Assembly (NCBI RefSeq): GCF_039555335.1
Contig: NC_092629.1
Span: 30,377,382-30,441,381, forward strand
From: Amphiura filiformis
Lineage: Eukaryota; Echinodermata; Ophiuroidea; Amphilepidida; Amphiuridae
Direction of reading: 5' to 3'
DNA: 64,000 nt
A program made the translations under genes and the position numbers. Positions within the stretch are counted from its first letter, which is position 1. Every line of letters begins with the position of its first letter. This document shows positions 31,270 through 42,835 of the stretch, in pieces. The notes beneath the pieces are model-generated. The model searched no databases. It was not told the DNA's origin and saw only the letters and a program-made list of their open reading frames with translations.

Positions 31270-32405
31270 TGTATGCCTAATGCTGTTAACTGTAAAACTA
31301 TCATGTACGCAGATGACACAAGTTTAATGTGTAAAGGAAAGAATGTTTTGGAATTGCAAGCTAAATTAGAGTCAAGTCTTTGCAGTGTAGCAAATTGGTT
31401 TCATGCAAACAAACTTACTTTAAATGTTGATAAGACCAAGTTTATGGTCTTTGGTACCAACCAAATACTTGAAAAGTTTAATGATATAAATCTAACATAT
31501 GAGGATACTTTTATTATTGAACGAGTTCACAAGTTTAAATATCTTGGAGTAAAACTTGATTCTAAACTTTCTTGGTCAGCTCATGTAGATTATTTATGTA
31601 AAAATGTTTCTAAAAAAATTGGTGTCATTAGGCGTGTTAAATACTTCCTGCCTCGTCAAACCATTGTTATGTTATCAAATGCACTTGTTATGCCTCAATT
31701 TGATTATGGTAGTTCTGTATGGAGTAATTTTTCTTGTGAATCTCAAGCAAGGCTGCAAGTGTTACAAAATCAGCTAGCCAGGACAATTTTATCTGCTGAT
31801 ATTAGAACACCAATAAGTAACTTAATGAGTGCACTACAGTGGATAAAACTAAATGATAGATGGAATAATCAACTTCTTATTTTAGTTTTTAAGTGTTTAA
31901 GAAACCTGGGTCCATCTTATCTATCATCTAAATTTGAATTTGTTCATGATAGTCATATGCATATTACCAGGAATCATTCATCAAATACTCTTGTTGTACC
32001 AAAATGTAATTCAAATTCAGGCAAGCGTGCATTCCATGCCAGAGCTGTTAATACTTGGAATGAAATTGCACCTCAAATCCGCAAAGAATTAAATAATATG
32101 TCTTTGTATCAATTTAAAGCGCCGAACAAATACTTCTGCTAAATAATTTGGGATTTCTATTCCCTTATAAAAATTGTACTTTTTATAAGGACATTTTAGC
32201 TTTAGCTTGTATTTTGTATAATCTTTGCCATATGAGTTCAATACTATTTATTATGTTATTGATTTACCATGTGTAAGATGTAAATTTACTATGTACATGT
32301 ATCAATATGTATTACAGTATTTTATAATTGTATGAGGGCCTGCTTGGAAAGCAGTGCTTGACACTGAAGTGGAATTACCTTCAATAAAGAAAGATTATTA
32401 TTATA
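31270..32405 (+). mobile_element. 5'-truncated LINE, C-terminal half of the reverse transcriptase open
   Basis: A 289-codon frame (31273-32142) begins just before the catalytic YADD (T-I-M-Y-A-D-D-T-S). It runs through ANKLTLNVDKTKFMVFG, YLGVKLDSKLSWSAHV and F-D-Y-G-S-S-V-W-S-N to a C-terminus with N-T-W-N-E-I-A-P-Q-I-R. This order (palm end, thumb, connecting region) is established for jockey-group LINE ORF2 proteins. The 3' UTR ends with AATAAAGAAAG and ATTATTATTA at about 32405, a short-tandem 3' tail. The endonuclease and the first palm blocks are missing. The absence of stops across 867 bases suggests a young copy. Confidence 0.85.
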
Positions 32406-32639
32406 ATGCATGTTCGTGATTGAGCCACGTTGCAATTACTAAAATAGGATAACAAGGAGTTTACAAAATGTCTGGGAAAACTGAGAAATTGTGTCATGTG
32501 AAAAAGTGTTTCATCGTGATCAGAAACCTCAAAAAAATTACCGCGCGCTGATGCTGGAGATATGTATACAGGTATATTTAGGATATAAATTGGAAGCCAA
32601 ATATTGCAAGAAAATCTACTCACCAGAAACGTGGAGAGT

Positions 32640-33950
32640 GTTTCTTGTATAAGGCTTTATTCGAGAACTCCAGCTCCGAATTTAATAGTTACGCATTCAA
32701 TGATAGAGTAAGTTGCTATCGTTTTTCTGTCGGACAGAATTGACAATTTTGCATGTTATTTCGGATGTTATTTATTGTGTTAAATATGGAAATTTGGATG
32801 AAAATTATTTCAATGAGTCAACTGTATCTTTTGATTCATATTTGCCTATTTTGAAGAGTCTAACATTTTGTTGAAGTTTTTGATGCAATCGCCCATCATG
32901 ATCGGCTGTATTTGCTTCTGAACTTCCATTACTTTACACGGTGTCATGCTTCAGCGAATCCGACACAAAAAATCTTAGTGGTTTCAATGCGATCCCCAAA
33001 CAGTCATTTAACCATGAAGATGGCTTGACACCACTTTGATATCTGGTACATCATAGAAATATTTGGAATATGTGTGAATTTGATTGTGCACGATAGTTAC
33101 GCATTCAATGCTAGAGTGTGTTGCTATTGTGTTTTGGTTGGACAGCGGTGCAATTTTTTGCGCCAGAGGTTATTAATCTGTGATGTTGAAATTGGCTATA
33201 AATATTAAGCAGGCTTTTTTTACCCCATATGGTTGCCCAGTTTTGGCTCCTGGTGTGTCCAATATTTTACACTGTAAACTATAGGACCAGGAGCCATCTT
33301 TGCGAGCAGGGGCTCTTTTTAGCTCTAAATAAAAACATTTCAAACGGTAGGTCACAACTCCTTGTCGTTTCTGAGTTATGGCTCGTTGAATATTTTATGT
33401 TTTTTGACGCAATTTGTCCACTTCCTATTGAAATACATGTACACACAAAATTGTCCGAAGTATGGTACCAAACAAATTTTACCATGTGGGAAGTCCACCA
33501 CCGCAACCACATTTACACAAGTTCAAATTTGGAGCTAGATTCCTCGAGTAAGTAACGTGGGATTTATAGAGGCCCGGTTGCTCAAGAAGTCTAGCCAAGA
33601 ATTTTCTCACTGATAGCTTCACATTCTAGGCTAGAGACCATTGCATTCAAAATCTAGTCAGATTTGCTGAAGCATGACATCATGTAAAGCAATGGAAGTT
33701 CAAAAGTAAACACAGCCGATCACAAAAGGCAAAAGCATCAAAAATGCTGCTAAAATTACACTTCAGCAAAATTTTAGACTGTCCAAAATAGGCAAATCTT
33801 GCTCGAAAGATACAGTTGACTAATTTTAAATCGAAATAACTTTCATCCAAATTTCAACATTAACAAAATAAATAACCCCTCTAGTCTAGCATCGAATGCG
33901 TAACTATCGTGTGCAAATTTGAAGCTAGAGTTCTCGAGTAAAAGGCCCAG
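32640..33950. mobile_element. Foldback of a dispersed repeat, with nested partial copies
   Basis: The left arm (32640-33010) and right arm (33590-33950) are imperfect complements. Both contain GATAGTTACGCATTC-type, AATTTGGATGAAA and AGTCAACTGTATCTTT segments. A third partial copy lies at 33078-33200 and an end fragment near 33515-33560. Confidence 0.75.
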
Positions 33951-35639
33951 TACAGAGGATAACATTTTTTCCCCATACGCTTGTAAACAGAGTAAAGTAC
34001 ACTGACAAATTCTACTCAAATGGCATGTCATGATGACACATTTTATGCTCATCATAAAGGACACCCTCTAATATTCAATGATGTGACCTGTAACTGTAAG
34101 CTTACCACGGACGGACGCATTCGGCTAATCCGTCACGCCACCTTGGCTTGGATCGGCCTAGCTGCTCAGCAACCTCATCTTTCTTCTCAGTTCTTTATTC
34201 TGTGGAATTTAGAATGACTTGCGTCGTGATGAGTGATAAAGAAATCCCCGGGTTTTGTTGTTGTTGTTGTTGTTGTTGTGTTATTGTTCTGTTACCCGTC
34301 TCGACCGAAGTTAATTATGTTTATTTGCAGTCCGTCGTCTAATCCGAAAGACTTACATGTGCGGTCCATCCTCATCATTGCGTCCTAAAGCTGTTTCGCC
34401 TTCTGCATGTGGTCGCTGCCACCTGCCACTCTACTATAAGGGGTGTCATATTTTCTTTTGGTTGGCCTATAATTTCACACATGTGATGTGATCAAGCCAA
34501 ATCAGTCGGAAGTAGGATGTTGATAGACCCCTTGATAGCCAAACAAAGGAAATTATTGCCTTTGTTTCCTCTTGTTTTGGTAACTCTTTAATTGCTGATA
34601 TCTCTTTAACTAGATGTTCAATTTCAACGGTGTTTTCTGCAAAATTCAGTATGCTAAATGCTTTTTGATCCTATAATATTATTATATAAGAAACTGAATA
34701 TTGAATATAACCGACTTTTACTGATTTTGCTTGATCACGCCAATATGTTTTCCTATCTACTCAGTGAAGATAACTCAAACTATAAAATTAATGGATGTTT
34801 AATAGCATTTGTCATGTCTCCCCAACGAGATAGCTTATTATGTTAAATCCGTGTTAGTGGTTCTATCTACTGAAGACAAAGACATTTCCGATTATGGCGG
34901 TCAAAAATTAACGTTTTTAAAGCAAGCAGAAAATAAACATCATGATGTTTAAACAATTTCACCACTGCTTGAAATTTCAATTTAATCTTCAGGCCCCAGT
35001 AGGCCTAATTCGATTTTTCGCCGACAAACTTGGTTTTTATGATATGTTTTATATGATAATCAAAAACATCACATTTTTTCTTGTTATGTTCCATAATTTA
35101 CAAGTTACATTTGCCTATATCTCGGTTTTTGAATCTGGAAACAAATGGTTGTCTAAAAAGAGATACATTACTTCTTCTTGCATTTAAACATAAATGTACT
35201 ACATAGTACTTGTACTAAAATGTAAAACTTTTTACCAGGCATCGTGAAAACTAACCATATGGCGCATTGTTTGCATAATGGGCTGATGGTTGAATGAGAA
35301 ACAGGATCTGTTTACCATTCAATTATTCAATTGAACCAAAGAGAAGCAAAATATACCAGGATGTTCGATATGTTGTTCTTTGTTGTTCTACAAGGTTCTA
35401 GAACATTTCATCAGCCGTAGGCCTATCACATATTTTGTAGAATACGAATTTGGAAAAAATCGAATTTGAAAATTTAGCGATTTTCATTTGCTGCATAATC
35501 TTGATTAAAACATCATATATTTTCGATTAAAACCTGCTTAAAAGTATTCAAACAAACTTTATTTCCAATGTAATTAGAGCATAATTATCCTGCAAAAAAT
35601 CAATGTTAAATAAAATACGTCAATAGGTGAAAAGGTACG
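33951..35639. other. No supported gene
   Basis: AT-rich sequence with a (TTG)n microsatellite at 34257-34280. Short open frames only. Confidence 0.35.
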
Positions 35640-37632
35640 GAAGCACTGAAGGGACATGTCATGATGACATGATGATGACATAAATGACGACATAATTGAC
35701 CACATAATTGCGAGTTGTCACGATAAATGATGACATAATTGACGACATAATTGCGAGATGTCACGATAATTGACATGATAATTTCGAGTTGTCGAGTTGT
35801 CACGATAAATGACGACATAATTGCGAGTTGTCACAATAAATGATGACATAATTGACGACATAATTACGAGTTGTCACGATAATTGACATGATAATTTCGA
35901 GTTGTCGAGTTGTCACGATAAATGACGACATAATTGACGACATAATTGCGAGTTGTCATGATAAATGATGACATAATTGACGACATAATTGCGAGTTGTC
36001 ACGATAATTGACATGATAATTTCGAGTTGTCAAGTTGTCACGATAAATGACGACATAATTGACGACATAATTGCGAGCTCTCACGATAATTGACATGATA
36101 ATTTCGAGTTGTCAAGTTGTCACGATAAATGACGACATAATTGACGACATAATTGCGAGTTGTCATGATAAATGATGACATAATTGACGACATAATTGCG
36201 AGTTGTCACGATAATTGACATGATAATTTCGAGTTGTCAAGTTGTCACGATAAATGACGACATAATTGACGACATAATTGCGAGTTGTCACGATAATTGA
36301 CATGATAATTTCGAGTTGTCAAGTTGTCACGATAAATGACGACATAATTGCGAGTTGTCACGATAAATGATGACATAATTGACAACATAATTGCGAGTTG
36401 TCACGATAATTGACATGATAATTTCGAGTTGTCAAGTTGTCACGATAAATGACGACATAATTAACGACATAATTGCGAGTTGTCACGATAAATGATGACA
36501 TAATTGACGACATAATTGCGAGTTGTCACGATAATTGACATGATAATTTCGAGTTGTCAAGTTGTCACGATAAATGACGACATAATTGACGACATAATTG
36601 CGAGTTGTCATGATAAATGATGACATAATTGACGACATAATTGCGAGTTGTCACGATAATTGACATGATAATTTCGAGTTGTCAAGTTGTCACGATAAAT
36701 GACGACATAATTGACGACATAATTGCGAGTTGTCACGATAATTGACATGATAATTTCGAGTTGTCAAGTTGTCACGATAAATGACGACATAATTGCGAGT
36801 TGTCACGATAAATGATGACATAATTGACGACATAATTGCGAGTTGTCACGATAATTGACATGATAATTTCGAGTTGTCAAGTTGTCACGATAAATGACGA
36901 CATAATTGACGACATAATTGCGAGTTGTCACGATAAATGATGACATAATTGACGACATAATTGCGAGTTGTCACGATAATTGACATGATAATTTCGAGTT
37001 GTCAAGTTGTCACGATAAATGACGACATAATTGACGACATAATTGCGAGTTGTCACGATAAATGATGACATAATTGACGACATAATTGCGAGTTGTCACG
37101 ATAATTGACGTGATAATTTCGAGTTGTCGAGTTGTCACGATAAATGACGACATAATTGACGACATAATTGCGAGTTGTCACGATAAATGATGACATAATT
37201 GACGACATAATTGCGAGTTGTCACGATAATTGACATGATAATTTCGAGTTGTCGAGTTGTCACGATAATTGACGACATAATTGCGAGTTGTGCGACGAGT
37301 TGTCATGATAATTGACGACATAATGTCATGATAATTTCGTGTTGTCACGATAATTGACATGATAATTTCGAGTTGTCGAGTTGTCACGATACTTGACGAT
37401 ATAATTGCGAGTTGTGCGACGAGTTGTCATGATAATTGACGACATAATGTCATGATAATTTCGTGTTGTCACGATAATTGACATGATAATTTCGAGTTGT
37501 CGAGTTGTCACGATAATTGACGACATAATTGCGAGTTGTGCGACGAGTTGTCATGATATATGACGATATAATTGACGACATAATGTCATGTTGTCATGAT
37601 AATTAAATGTCATGATAATTTCGACTTGTCAC
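35640..37632. repeat. Satellite array with higher-order periodicity
   Basis: The array is made of the segments TCACGATAAATGACGACAT, AATTGCGAGTTGT and TGACATGATAATTTCGAG. The start of the last segment occurs at 36216, 36298, 36411, 36536, 36661, 36743, 36856, 36981, 37106 and 37231, giving spacings 82, 113, 125, 125 repeated twice, that is a 445-bp higher-order unit. The right end (after 37250) uses a shorter variant. Open frames on the minus strand follow the repeat and are not genes. Confidence 0.95.
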
Positions 37633-37649
37633 CTTGTATACTACATCGC

Positions 37650-37756
37650 GAGCGATTGGTATTGGCCAATGAGGTGGCGCATTTTTCCCAACGCATCAAA
37701 AGGCGCTCTATCCCATTGGTAACATGCTAAAAACAAATCGCTTTGCTCAGCGTAGG
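37650..37756 (+). promoter_or_regulatory. Possible CCAAT-box promoter and first donor next to the satellite
   Basis: ATTGG, ATTGGCCAAT and CCCATTGG lie between 37655 and 37720. A consensus donor (GTAG then GTAAGTAT) follows near 37754. This looks like a CCAAT-type promoter with a non-coding first exon, but no gene downstream is established. Confidence 0.25.
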
Positions 37757-38037
37757 TAAGTATAAGTTTCAGATGTATTCAGTACGACGAGCTCTGCATA
37801 CATGCTACGGTTTTATGAAATTGCACAATTTAATATTCAAAATATGCTACTTTTTTCAAACTGCTTGAATGAAAACTGCAATCAGAAGAAATATTGATAG
37901 CAAATAATAAGTTGAATGTATGCAGTGTGTAAAACAGCACGACATAAGTAGGTCTACATGTAAGAAGAAGAAGTGCCTTGGTACGGACGTATCACATACA
38001 GTGTCAGCACAGAGTGAATGCACTGAGAATTCGACAG

Positions 38038-38087
38038 GTCAGACGCCATGATCATGTCCATGATGATTAAATCAATATGCCACCATG
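38038..38087 (+). other. Possible small exon
   Basis: A CGACAG acceptor precedes a 50-base segment containing ATG (38048; MIMSMMIKSICHH) and ending at a GTAAGT donor. Splice signals are good, but the peptide is not recognisable. Confidence 0.25.
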
Positions 38088-38454
38088 GTAAGTTGTTGAT
38101 ATTTACGTCGCATTACACATGTACATGGCCTTCTATTATATTGAAATGATATTTTATTTTAAGATAAAATGTAAGCTCTAAGTCAGTGTTCTTTGCATGT
38201 ACGTACGCTCAAGTTCAACATACATTACATTTACAGTGTGAACAGAACGAATTCCCAGGGCCAGGCTATACCGTAGTATAGACCTTAGGCTATACTACAC
38301 CATTCAGCAAATTACTTCAGCGGTGTTCATCTGCTCTGTCTGATTATCGCGTAAAAAGAACTAGGTCATGCGTTTCTACACAAATGCCTGATGCGATGTT
38401 CGCAGCTCCAAAAGACCCCTTTTACCAGTACGCCGAAGACCCACCACCTCAAAA

Positions 38455-38520
38455 TTCGGGGAACATACCCACCAAAATTTTTTTGCATTAGGCCCCGGCC
38501 CCTCTAACAAGTGTTTGTGC
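38455..38520 (-). mobile_element. End fragment of the 30.85-kb MITE family
   Basis: On the minus strand CACAAACACTTGTTAG is followed by a G-rich stretch and CCTAATGCAAAAAAA, as in the left end of the 30851-31133 element. Confidence 0.6.
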
Positions 38521-39111
38521 GTCAGTATTTGTGCACCTTAATTTTGCTTGTAAAATACACTTTCTGGCAGAGAGGAACGGCACTTGTTTACATTTTTACA
38601 CACAGCGTAATCACAGAAGTGGGGTTGTGATTGGTGTTCAATCATCTGATATAAAGCAGACCAGTAAGCTGATTGGCCGATTACGCGTCAAAGAAGCAAT
38701 CGATGCAGAGCGGGGCTCAGTATTAAGCCTGGCGTATTTACAGGGTGTGTGCGTCAATCAGAGCAAGGGAGTGCCAAGGGGTTCTTCCTGGTTGAAGGTA
38801 TACAGGAATGTGCCACGGTTTTGGGGTACCTTTTCAGCAAATTTCAGTATCGGTGGTTGGGTTTTCAGTGGAGACCAATTTTTGTCAAAAGGGCACCTGA
38901 TAGGACCCATTTAAAATTTGAGTGCATTTTGGGTGTTTTTTATGGAAAATCGGTGTACATGTAGTCTGTGTGGCAAATCCCTGTAGAAAATTGTTCAAAG
39001 AAACCCCCCCCAGGGAGTGCCGTACTTCTCTGGAAGCTAGTGTAAATAGCCAAATTTCCTCATAGACATTTTGTATTAGATACTGATCAATTATTGGCAA
39101 GAGAGGAACCA

Positions 39112-39290
39112 TTGGGAAATCCATACACCCCATATGGAAGACATGACCTTAATCTTCCACACAGGGAATGTGAATTTCAAATGGAGTTACCTGAATGGGT
39201 GACTCCATTTGATATATCTACACACCCCTGTGTCCGAGATGGAGGTCAGACCTCCATCTAGGGGGTGTATGGATTTTAACTGGAATAGCC
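39112..39290. mobile_element. Small MITE with inverted ends
   Basis: GGGAAATCCATACACCCC at the left is complementary to GGGGTGTATGGATTTT at the right. Inside, TGGAGTTACC/GGTGACTCCA and TGGAGGTCAGACCTCCA palindromes are visible. Confidence 0.65.
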
Positions 39291-39373
39291 CACTGGCTGC
39301 AGGACCATGGCAGTCAAAATTCACACACCAGCATATAGGCTATATATATGTAATCACATTGAATGCACAGTAA

Positions 39374-40336
39374 TTGGGGTTAGTTGAAACATTTTTCACA
39401 AAATCGTCTTTTTAACGCAAACCGATTACTTTCAAGAAACACTAACCATATCAGTATAAACATATACATACATGCTACAAATACAGCCTTAAACTTTATT
39501 GGACCTGCTTATGATTATTCATATAATCCAATTTGAAAATTTGAGGGGTGTTTCAACTAACCCCACCCCTGGGGTAAGTTGAAACATAGGGTGAAGGTTA
39601 GTTGAAACACGGCTTGTAAAAATTTCAAAATAATTATTATTGTGTTGTTAGGGTTATACTTCCCTTGAAGGCACCCTTTAACATACAATCAGTGTGAAAA
39701 ATGAATAATTAAATATGTGGGAGCGCGGGTCAATACTTTGGACACAAGGTGACGAGTGTCACCATGGACCAAAATATGAGAAGCCTAAAATATTATAAAA
39801 TGTACTTTCTGTGTGCATTTTTTGCTTGTATTATTGCTTTTTAACCATATTAAAGCAATATTGAAGAAATGGTAAACATGTTACAAATTTTTAAAAAGTC
39901 AAATTTTTAACCATATTTTTCTATGCGATTTTCACGTTTCAACTAACCCCACCTCAAAAGTTTCAACTAACCCCGATGCCTATTTTTACATTTCAAAGTT
40001 CATTACACAAAATAAGAAATACAATAAAACTTTTATTTAACATTATTCTGGGACTTACTACTAGTGCTTATGATACTCAAAAAATAATCCCATGAATCTT
40101 TAAACAACATGGAGATAACGCATCTTTTCTGAGGGGCATAAAAATTAGTCAGTAAATCAAAAAACAGATATTCCTTTCCCAAGCCAACACTGGTGGGGTA
40201 TCAGTGCTGTTGCTAATTTGGTGGATGACCCTTACTAATACCTATTACTAGGTGCCAGTATTTTACCAAATTAATTTTTTGTGTCAGAAAAAAATACAAT
40301 GTTTCAACTTACCCCGCGTTCCAACTAACCCCAATC
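39374..40336. mobile_element. Element with reiterated GGGGTTAGTTGAAAC motif
   Basis: Eight copies of the 15-mer or its complement occur: 39376, 39550, 39571, 39596, 39936, 39960, 40301 and 40318. The outermost copies are inverted (GGGGTTAGTTGAAAC at the left, GTTCCAACTAACCCC at the right). The interior is AT-rich and without an open frame. This is typical of terminal plus subterminal binding sites of a transposase supplied elsewhere. Confidence 0.75.
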
Positions 40337-40647
40337 TCCCCTACGCTGTGGAGTAACTGCAATTTCAATTTAAATTTGCTGCTTTTTTTCCAGGGGTTGA
40401 AAATATGGGCAATTTTGAACATTTCAATTTTTTCACCCACCCCCTCGACAATTTCATTTTCACAAGTTGCACTTACAGCTACCTACTTGCACTGGATTGT
40501 ACTTAGGTCTAAAATTCATTAATCAAATGTGTACATTTCAACATAGTCCTATGCATAAATCAAAATGTGCGAATTTCAACTTTACTGGATGATAAATTTT
40601 GAATCATAAAAGCATTCAAATTTCATCATTCTTTTTACCACAGGTTC

Positions 40648-41056
40648 TTACAGAGCCCCAGAAGTGACATGGAAAGAAAAAAATAATCCCAGGAGACTCA
40701 GGGCCTTGACTTACATGTACGGTAATAACTTTAGGCCTCGATTTAGTAACATAGGGCCCTGACTTAGTTACACGGGCCCTGGCTTAGTAATTTGGGGCAC
40801 CGACTTAGTAACTCAAGGCCCAAACTTAGTAACACAGGTCCCAATTTAGTAACTCTGGGCCCCTAATTACTTTGTTGGGGGCACGTGCTACTCTATTAAG
40901 TTAGGGGCCTGTACTACTCTACTAAATTGGGGCCCAAGTTACTATCTCGGGCCCGAGTTACTAAGTCGGGGCCCAAACTACTAAGTCAGGACCCAAGCTA
41001 CTAAATCGGGCCCAAGATATTTCTTTCTTTCCATGCCACTTTGTGGGCTCTGTAGG
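40648..41056. mobile_element. Foldback with arms of GACTTAGTAAC/GGGCCC repeats
   Basis: The outer arms (40648-40687 and 41016-41056) pair: ACAGAGCCCCAGAAGTGACA versus TGCCACTTTGTGGGCTCTGT. Inside, GACTTAGTAAC with GGGCCC spacers repeats about seven times in one orientation and then about seven in the other. Confidence 0.85.
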
Positions 41057-41147
41057 TTGTTCAATTTAATCTTGGTAAGAAAAATGTATTAAATTTAAAT
41101 ATTTTTAATTGATATATATATATTTTGGTTTATTTTACAGATGAAAT

Positions 41148-41196
41148 TTGAACTTGTACTGAACTGGAAGGAACCACCTGCAGCAACAAGCTAAAA
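41148..41196 (+). other. Possible terminal exon
   Basis: TTTATTTTACAG immediately precedes MKFELVLNWKEPPAATS, then TAA. If the TAA is read through, the frame continues K-Q-D-K-D-R-D-D-D-S-D-D-N-V with a further stop, an acidic tail typical of real protein ends. It may therefore be a decayed last exon. Only this frame is open. Confidence 0.25.
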
Positions 41197-42835
41197 GCAA
41201 GATAAAGATCGAGATGATGATAGTGATGACAATGTGTAAATCAAGTTTGAATTTGAGGGGAAAAGCAATTGATAGAAAAAGGCAACTTGTCAACAACATG
41301 GCAAGTAGGGCCTACATGTGGGCCTACCTTATACCTATCAATTAGGTTTGGAACACTAGTGGACATCACCTGCAGAATTTGATCTTTTATCCCGGGTGGG
41401 ATTCTTCGAAACATTTTGTCAGGGATGTGCCACTGCCAGTGCCACAGACTTGGATGCTGACTTTCTCTATAGTCTACTTTTTTTAGCAACAAAAAGTACC
41501 CAAATGTGCCCAAATTAGGTGTTTTTAAGACATTTTAGCCTAAATGCGCCCAATTGTGCACATTTGTCTCCATTAAAAACCTACCGTGGCACATCCATGT
41601 ATACCTTCAATCAGGAAGAACCCCCTCCCACAGATATTACCACACAATAAAGTCAACAAATACTCCTCACCTGTGCCACACCCTTACCCTTATTAACTAA
41701 ATACATGTATGTACCTATTACAAACTCTAATTATATTATACCCTGTATTATAGCTCTAGCAGAGATGTAAGTGTTGTTGGTCAGGTATGATGTACCTATT
41801 ATGAAGAGTGTACACCATAGGGGTAGATCCCGGGGGATGGGGGTATTTGCCAGTGGGGATGGTCCATACAATCATCTCCCCCCACCCCCACCCCCAATGT
41901 TTACGGCTGGTGTATGTGAGTTTCTGACCAAATTAACCTCATATTTGGCCATTTTAGGCCCGAAAGTGCAAATATTGGGCACTTTGCGCAAATTTATTCC
42001 ACTTTTGCACCATATTTCAACAGTTTAGCTTCAAAATAGCAAATATTTTTCGTACACATTTGTAACATACACTTATTCTGTTGCTAAAAGTGCTGGATTC
42101 ACTATACTTCAAGAAATGTTTTCAAACCCTATCCCCCCAATGTCAAAAAGAAATCTACGCCACTGGTGTACACTGGACACTGTTAATGGTAAATCAGCAC
42201 GGTATTGGGCAATTTAATGAAAATATGTGCTCAGAATTGTAGATTGTGAAAATGAAATCAAAATTTATATTAATTGGAAATTAAGAACACACTTTTTAAG
42301 AAACTAGTACCAATGCTTTTCACCTTTGTATAGTGGTCAAAAAAATAATATGGTTTAATTTTTTTAAATCTTTATTTGTTCCTTTAGTCCTTGAAATTAA
42401 AGGAGGATGGTATGATCAACAGCATCATCTCCACTTTTCTCCATCAAAATGGAGATTTATTTATCAGTAGCATCAGTGGAAAGTCCATATTTTTCTTGTT
42501 GACCCTGTCAAATATTAGCCAAGAAAAAATAATAAATTTTGTTTAGAATTTATATTTCCTAAATTGGCTAGTAATAGGTTTGTCTACCTTTGCTGAATTT
42601 AAGAATGTGAAATGTACTTGGCATATTCCATTTGTGAGTGGTCCAATAATTTGGGACATGCACTTTTGTGGGTCTTTTTGGGCCTAATTTCATAAATTGT
42701 CTCACGTTTAAACTATATTTATTTGAGCTCAATTTAGATGCTTATTTTCAAACTCTTTACATTTTGAAACTTTTAACACAAAAAATAACTAAACACATAC
42801 GCTAACTATTGTGAATTTCTATGATTGAAGGTTTC

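Noticed and set aside
35606..37526. Minus-strand open frames of 66-70 codons in the satellite
   Set aside because: They simply follow the repeat period; the repeated peptide is a read-out of the satellite and has no start context or domain.
35640..37632. CRISPR-like appearance of regularly spaced repeats
   Set aside because: The spacers are themselves parts of the satellite, the DNA is eukaryotic and no cas-type gene is present.
38531..38914. 127-codon plus-strand frame
   Set aside because: It crosses repeat-like sequence, has no recognisable domain and no start context.
41421..41597. Inverted GGATGTGCCAC/GTGGCACATCC ends
   Set aside because: Arms are only 11 bases with no target duplication or second copy, so I could not support an element.
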